This document shows positions 60,176 through 64,000 of a DNA stretch of 64,000 nt, piece after piece. Within the stretch, counting starts at the first letter, position 1; the number at the start of each line of letters is the position of its first letter. The position numbers and the translations under genes are program-made. Below the pieces are notes generated by a model. That model had not been told where the DNA came from, ran no database searches, and saw nothing but the letters and a program-made list of their open reading frames with translations. Source of the DNA: PALSA-505 sp963702235 (lineage in GTDB: Bacteria; Actinomycetota; Actinomycetes; Streptosporangiales; Streptosporangiaceae); contig CAVPBZ010000026.1 of NCBI GenBank assembly GCA_963702235.1, positions 124,001 through 188,000 on the forward strand, read 5' to 3'.

Positions 60176-61723
60176 GTAACCGCCGCCGCGGGGACGGCCC
60201 GGCCGGGGCTCCCCCGGGCCGGGTCGGCGTGCGTGACCAGCCCGGTGCTGGTCGGCCGCCGTAAGGAGCTTGGCTGGCTCGGTGACGCGCTCGCCCGGGT
60301 CCGCGGCGGCAGCCCGGCCGCACTGCTCATCGGCGGCGACGCGGGAGTCGGCAAGTCACGGCTGGTCAGCGAGTTCAGTGCCGGAGCCGCCGCGGCGGCG
60401 CGCGTGCTGACCGGCAGGTGCCCCGACGCTGGCGGGGTCGGCCTGCCGTTCGCGCCGTTTACCGCCGTGCTCAGGGATCTGGCCCGCGGCCAGGACCTCG
60501 CCGGGCTGACCGGCTTCCCGGGCCGCGAGCTGCTCAGGTGGCTGCCGGAATGTGGCCAGCCGATCCCGGGAGGCAGTCCGCGGCAGGCGCGCGCCCGGCT
60601 CTTCGTGGAGATGCTCACGCTGCTGGAGCAACTGGCCAGCCAGCGGCCGGTCGTGCTGGTCGTCGAGGACGCGCACTGGGCCGACGAGTCCAGCACGGAA
60701 CTGCTGTCGTTCCTCATCAACAGCCAGCAGGAGATGCACGGCGTGCTGATCGTCGTCACCTTCCGGTCGGACGAGCTGCGCCGCGGCCACCCGCTCTGCG
60801 CCCTGCTGTCCAGCCTCGGCCGGGTCAGCTGGGTGCAGCGCGCGGAGCTGACCGGGCTCACCCGCGCCGAGTCGGCCGAACTGGTCGGGCGCCTGGCCGG
60901 CCGCGAGCCCGTGCCGCCGCTCGCGGACCGGGTATACCGCCGTGCCGCGGGCAACCCGCTGCTGACCGAGGAACTGGTGTGCTGCGACGGCCAGCGCGGC
61001 GGGAGATGCGGGGCCGGAGTGCGGGACCTGATGCTCGCCGCCGTCAGGCGGCTGCCCGAGCAGACCCAGGAGGTGCTGCGAACGGCGAGCGCCGGCGGGC
61101 AGCGCACCGGCCGCGGGCTGCTCGCGGCGGTCACCGGCATGGGTGCCGGCGCGCTGGACGCCAGCCTGCGCCCGGCCGTGGCCGGCGGCGTGCTGCTGGC
61201 GGACGACGAGTCCTGCGTCTTCAGGCACGCCCTGATCAGCGAGGCCGTCCACGCCGATCTGCTGCCCTGCGAGCACACCGAGACGCACCACCGCTTCGCC
61301 GCCGCGCTGCAGGAGGACTCGTCCCTGGTCCAACCCGGGTACGCGGTGATCGAGCAGGCCGGGCACTGGCATCACGCGCACGACCCGGCCCGGGCGCTGA
61401 GCAGCGCCTGGCGGGCGGCAGCCGATGCCGGCCGTGCCCTGGCGTGTGCCGAGCAGCTCGCCATGCTGACCAGGGTGCTCGAGCTATGGCCCAGCGTCCG
61501 CGACGCCGAATGGCTGACCGGCGCCGACCATGTGTACGTGCTCCGGCAGGCGGCCGAGGTCGCCGGCACGGCGGGGGAGCGTCAGCTCGCCGCCGCCCTG
61601 GCCGCGGCGGCGCGGGACGGGGCCGATACCCGCGCGGCCCTGCTCACGGCGCGGGCCGCAGGGGAAACCTCTGGCCCTGACGCTCACGGCTGCGGATCGA
61701 GTCACGCCTTGCCCGAATTGTGA
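60116..61723 (+). CDS. AAA-type LuxR-family regulator lacking the DNA-binding domain
   Basis: 535 residues. After a repetitive start comes SPVLVGRRKELGWLGDAL and Walker A GGDAGVGKSRLV; Walker B is VLVVEDAHWADESS; the sensor region RSDELRRGHPL and the helical GNPLLTEEL follow. This is the ATPase of large (about 900-residue) LAL/LuxR regulators. Here the chain ends after the first tetratricopeptide-like helices, so the C-terminal HTH is missing. Start uncertain: GTG at 60116, 60131, 60146, 60161 or 60232 (VTSPVLVG). Confidence 0.8.
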   Translation: MTAADVTAADVTAADVTAADVTAAAGTARPGLPRAGSACVTSPVLVGRRKELGWLGDALARVRGGSPAALLIGGDAGVGKSRLVSEFSAGAAAAARVLTGRCPDAGGVGLPFAPFTAVLRDLARGQDLAGLTGFPGRELLRWLPECGQPIPGGSPRQARARLFVEMLTLLEQLASQRPVVLVVEDAHWADESSTELLSFLINSQQEMHGVLIVVTFRSDELRRGHPLCALLSSLGRVSWVQRAELTGLTRAESAELVGRLAGREPVPPLADRVYRRAAGNPLLTEELVCCDGQRGGRCGAGVRDLMLAAVRRLPEQTQEVLRTASAGGQRTGRGLLAAVTGMGAGALDASLRPAVAGGVLLADDESCVFRHALISEAVHADLLPCEHTETHHRFAAALQEDSSLVQPGYAVIEQAGHWHHAHDPARALSSAWRAAADAGRALACAEQLAMLTRVLELWPSVRDAEWLTGADHVYVLRQAAEVAGTAGERQLAAALAAAARDGADTRAALLTARAAGETSGPDAHGCGSSHALPEL

Positions 61724-61896
61724 CCGCTTAACCACAGTCATGCCTGATGTCAGTCAATGCTGCCTGCGGCAGGGGCGGACGCACCCCCCTTCACTCAGGC
61801 CAGGCGACCTGCGCGGGCGTGCTGCCGTCCCTGATGCTGATCTCACCGCTAGCGTGGGGCTGACAACACCGTCCACCACACCCAGGAGCACGAGTC

Positions 61897-62106
61897 ATGC
61901 AGCTGAGCGCGCGCAACCAAATCCCGGCCACGGTCGTCACCATCAACTCGGGCGAGGCAATCGCCAATGTCGAGCTGGAGGCGGGCGGGGTACGCCTGGT
62001 CGCCTCGATCACCGTGGAGGCGGTCCGCCAGCTCGGCCTGGCCGAGGGCGGCCAGGTGACGGCGGTGATCAAGGCATCAGATGTGATCCTGGCCACGGGC
62101 AGCTGA
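61897..62106 (+). CDS. TOBE/Mop-domain molybdate-binding-like protein
   Basis: 69 residues, a single Mop (TOBE) domain: QLSARNQIPATVVTINSGEA, VELEAGGVRLVASITVEAV and AVIKASDVILAT. Free Mop proteins bind molybdate or tungstate for storage or buffering. CAGGAGCAC precedes the ATG. No molybdate transporter or cofactor gene is adjacent. Confidence 0.88.
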   Translation: MQLSARNQIPATVVTINSGEAIANVELEAGGVRLVASITVEAVRQLGLAEGGQVTAVIKASDVILATGS

Positions 62107-62200
62107 TTCCCCGTGGTCGCGCCATAGCCACCCGTGAATAGGCTGAAGGGGACTGGGCCAACCGCAACGTGTTCGACGATCCTGACGGCAAGGTGCAACG

Positions 62201-62722
62201 ATGAGCAAGACTACCGAAACGGCAATTCTGGCCGGCGGATGCTTCTGGGGCATGCAGGACCTCATCCGCCGCCGTCCCGGTGTGCTCACCACGAGGGTGG
62301 GCTACACGGGCGGGGACGTGCCCAACGCGACGTACCGGCATCACGGGACCCACGCTGAGGCCATCGAGATCGTCTTCGACCCGGCGCAGATCTCCTACCG
62401 TGAGCTCCTGGAGTTCTTCTTCCAGGTGCACGACCCGACCACCAGGAACCGCCAGGGTAACGACATCGGTCTCAGTTACCGGTCGGCCATTTACTACACG
62501 AGCGAGCAGCAGAAGCAGGTCGCCTACGACACGATCGCCGATGTCAACGCCTCCGGCCTGTGGCCGGGAAAGGTAGTCACCGAAGTGGAGCCGGCCGGGC
62601 CGTTCTGGGAGGCGGAGCCCGAGCATCAGGACTACCTCGAGCGCTATCCAGACGGCTACACCTGTCACTTCGTCCGGCCAGGCTGGAAGCTCCCGCACCG
62701 GGAAGAGGCTGTCGGTCACTGA
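62201..62722 (+). CDS. msrA: peptide methionine (S)-S-oxide reductase MsrA
   Basis: 173 residues. Catalytic Cys in AGGCFWGMQDLIRR, then GYTGG, HAEAIEIVFDP, and RYPDGYTCHFVRPGW, which carries the second cysteine. Reduces the S epimer of methionine sulfoxide. Ends with a 7-base convergent overlap with the flavoprotein gene. Small ORFs upstream are not supported. Confidence 0.93.
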   Translation: MSKTTETAILAGGCFWGMQDLIRRRPGVLTTRVGYTGGDVPNATYRHHGTHAEAIEIVFDPAQISYRELLEFFFQVHDPTTRNRQGNDIGLSYRSAIYYTSEQQKQVAYDTIADVNASGLWPGKVVTEVEPAGPFWEAEPEHQDYLERYPDGYTCHFVRPGWKLPHREEAVGH

Positions 62723-64000
62723 CCAGCCTGCCGGACCCAGGCCTGGGCACCCATCTGGACCGCTTCCCAGGGGCTGCCGAGCGGTGGGGTGTAGGACAGG
62801 TCGAGGTCGCTGACGGCGTCAACGGTCATGCCGTGGAAGATGGCGGTGGCGGCGATGTCGATCCGCTTGGCGATCTCGGCGTGCCGGTGGCCGAAGAGCT
62901 GGACGCCGAGGAGCTGGCCGGTGCCGCGGTCGCCGGTGAACCGCATCGTGATGCGGTGGCTGCCGGGGTAGTAGGCCTTGTGGTCGTCAGCCTGAGATTG
63001 GACGGTGACCGGGTCGAACCCGGCGGCGGCTTCGTGGTCGCGCAGGCCGGTGCGGGCGGCGGCCTGGTCGAAGATCTTTACGACCTGGGTGCCGAGGCTG
63101 CCGGCGAATTCCCGGTTGCCGCCGAGCGCGTTCTCGCCCGCGACCCGGCCCTGCTTGTGGGCGGTGGTGCCGAGCGGGAGGTAGTTCTCGCCGAGCAGCC
63201 GGTGGTGGGTGATGACGCAGTCCCCGGCGGCGAACACATCGGGGAGGACGGTCCGCATCCCGCGGTCCACCGTGATCGCGCCCCGCACGCCCAGCGTTGC
63301 CCCGGCTTCAGCCGCGAGGCTGGTGTCGGGGCGGACGCCGACCACGACCAGGACCATGTCGGCCGGGCGGGTCAGCGTGGTGCCGTCGGCCGCGGTGGCC
63401 TCGACCCGCAGCCGTCCGGGCTGGCCTGCCGCGGCGCGGCTGATCCGCTGCACGGTGGTGCCGGTCAGGACCTCGACGCCGCGGGCGGTGAGCTCGGCAT
63501 GCACGAGTGCGCCGAGAGCCGGGTCGACGGTGGGCAGGACCTCGGGCAGCTGTTCCATCTGGATGACCGGCAGGCCGCGGGTGGTAAGGGCGTCGGCCAT
63601 CTCCAGGCCGATGTAGCCCGCGCCGACGATGACCGCGGTGGCCGGGGCGGTTTCCTCAAGGGTGCGCATGACGGCGAAGGTGTCGCCCATCGAGTGCAGC
63701 AGGTGCACCCCGTCCTGCGCGCCGAGGGCATCAGGCCCGGCGAGGCCGGTGATCGGGGGCCGGACCGGGACTGCGCCGGTGCCGACGATCAGCTTGTCGT
63801 AGCCGATCAGTTCCTCCCCGCCGCCGGCGGCGGTGACCAGGAGCTTGCGGGCCGCGACGTCGATCCGGCGGGCGGTGGTGTCCAGCCGCAGGTTCATCCC
63901 GGTGGCTTCCAGGTCGGCCACGGTGCGGTGGGCCAGGTTGCGCCAGTGTGTCACCTCACCGGAGACGTAATAGGGGATGCCGCAGATGGAGAAGTTCGGG
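62716..64000 (-). CDS. CoA-disulfide-reductase-like FAD/NAD(P) oxidoreductase (N-terminus off window)
   Basis: The frame stays open past the right edge, so the true start is beyond the window; the first in-frame ATG at 63954 is internal. Upstream of it reads FSICGIPYYVSGEV, holding the single active-site Cys of the CoADR/Nox family. Further: IGYDKLIVGTGAVPV, NAD-binding VIVGAGYIGLEMADAL, FAD-end VFAAGDCV, and the dimerisation domain to IDIAATAIFHGM. The substrate is a disulfide, persulfide or oxygen. Confidence 0.88.
   Translation of the reverse strand, partial: PNFSICGIPYYVSGEVTHWRNLAHRTVADLEATGMNLRLDTTARRIDVAARKLLVTAAGGGEELIGYDKLIVGTGAVPVRPPITGLAGPDALGAQDGVHLLHSMGDTFAVMRTLEETAPATAVIVGAGYIGLEMADALTTRGLPVIQMEQLPEVLPTVDPALGALVHAELTARGVEVLTGTTVQRISRAAAGQPGRLRVEATAADGTTLTRPADMVLVVVGVRPDTSLAAEAGATLGVRGAITVDRGMRTVLPDVFAAGDCVITHHRLLGENYLPLGTTAHKQGRVAGENALGGNREFAGSLGTQVVKIFDQAAARTGLRDHEAAAGFDPVTVQSQADDHKAYYPGSHRITMRFTGDRGTGQLLGVQLFGHRHAEIAKRIDIAATAIFHGMTVDAVSDLDLSYTPPLGSPWEAVQMGAQAWVRQAGQ

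Noticed and set aside
61740..61896. Short ORFs before the TOBE gene
   Set aside because: No ribosome-binding site or recognisable protein; treated as leader sequence.
1..64000. tRNA or rRNA genes
   Set aside because: No cloverleaf with a plausible T-arm (GTTCGA-type) or rRNA-like sequence was seen by eye; a tRNAscan run would settle it.

Overview
The window is chromosomal DNA from a high-GC actinomycete. Codons almost always end in G or C, GTG starts are common, and the content is typical of soil Actinomycetota: mycothiol-type DinB/maleylpyruvate isomerase-like enzymes, a WhiB7-like regulator with an AT-hook, a Streptomyces-type subtilisin inhibitor, an SCO6745-family protein and a Fur-katA pair. 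Two sedolisin (S53) proteases, a family usually active at acid pH, suggest an acid-soil lifestyle (inference). I cannot name the genus. No rRNA, tRNA, CRISPR array, transposase or phage genes were seen.

Layout. 1-1.9 kb: start of an Orn/Lys/Arg-decarboxylase-like gene behind a TrmB/LuxR-type regulator. 2-5.5 kb: a Ser/Thr/Pro-rich surface protein divergent from a membrane-anchored double beta-propeller protein. 5.5-10.9 kb: NAD synthesis, with the regulator nrtR divergent from an overlapping nadA-nadB-nadC operon and a palindrome between them. 11-13.8 kb: SnoaL-like protein and a polytopic membrane protein with a very repetitive linker. 14-20.1 kb: secretion/surface block with a sedolisin, a frameshifted protease-like protein lacking a catalytic domain, a sugar transferase lacking its usual Asp-Glu pair, and a subtilisin inhibitor. 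20.3-32.5 kb: small detoxification-type enzymes (DinB/mycothiol, VOC, SRPBCC, SDR, cupin, AHL-lactonase-like MBL, Gfo/Idh, HD) with ArsR control and two MFS transporters nearby. 32.5-38 kb: LigD-type polymerase, several damaged regulators, amidotransferase, universal stress protein. 38-44.7 kb: PLP decarboxylase, HxlR-MFS divergent pair, fur-katA, agmatinase. 44.7-49.7 kb: broken sedolisin, broken PAP2 phosphatase, mycothiol-type enzyme, ECF sigma factor. 49.8-56.3 kb: DHA2 exporter, YncE-like propeller, a second TrmB/LuxR regulator, AraC-VOC pair, pentapeptide protein. 56.4-64 kb: secreted GH3 beta-glucosidase, WhiB7-like cluster, AAA-type regulator, TOBE protein, msrA, and a CoA-disulfide-reductase-like flavoprotein running off the right edge.

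Two features run through the window. First, many genes are interrupted: single-base gaps in G/C runs, one in-frame stop, one large internal deletion fusing a sensor kinase to its response regulator, and several gene stubs. The G-run gaps could be assembly errors. The deletion and stubs look real. Second, short tandem duplications are frequent, some copying a ribosome-binding site with its start codon and others copying a 3' end with its stop codon. I found no convincing new multi-gene system. The most unusual items are the 19-bp inverted repeats around the agmatinase gene, the duplicated start sites, the dyad-less sugar transferase, the catalytic-domain-less protease-like protein beside a sedolisin, and the kinase/regulator deletion fusion.
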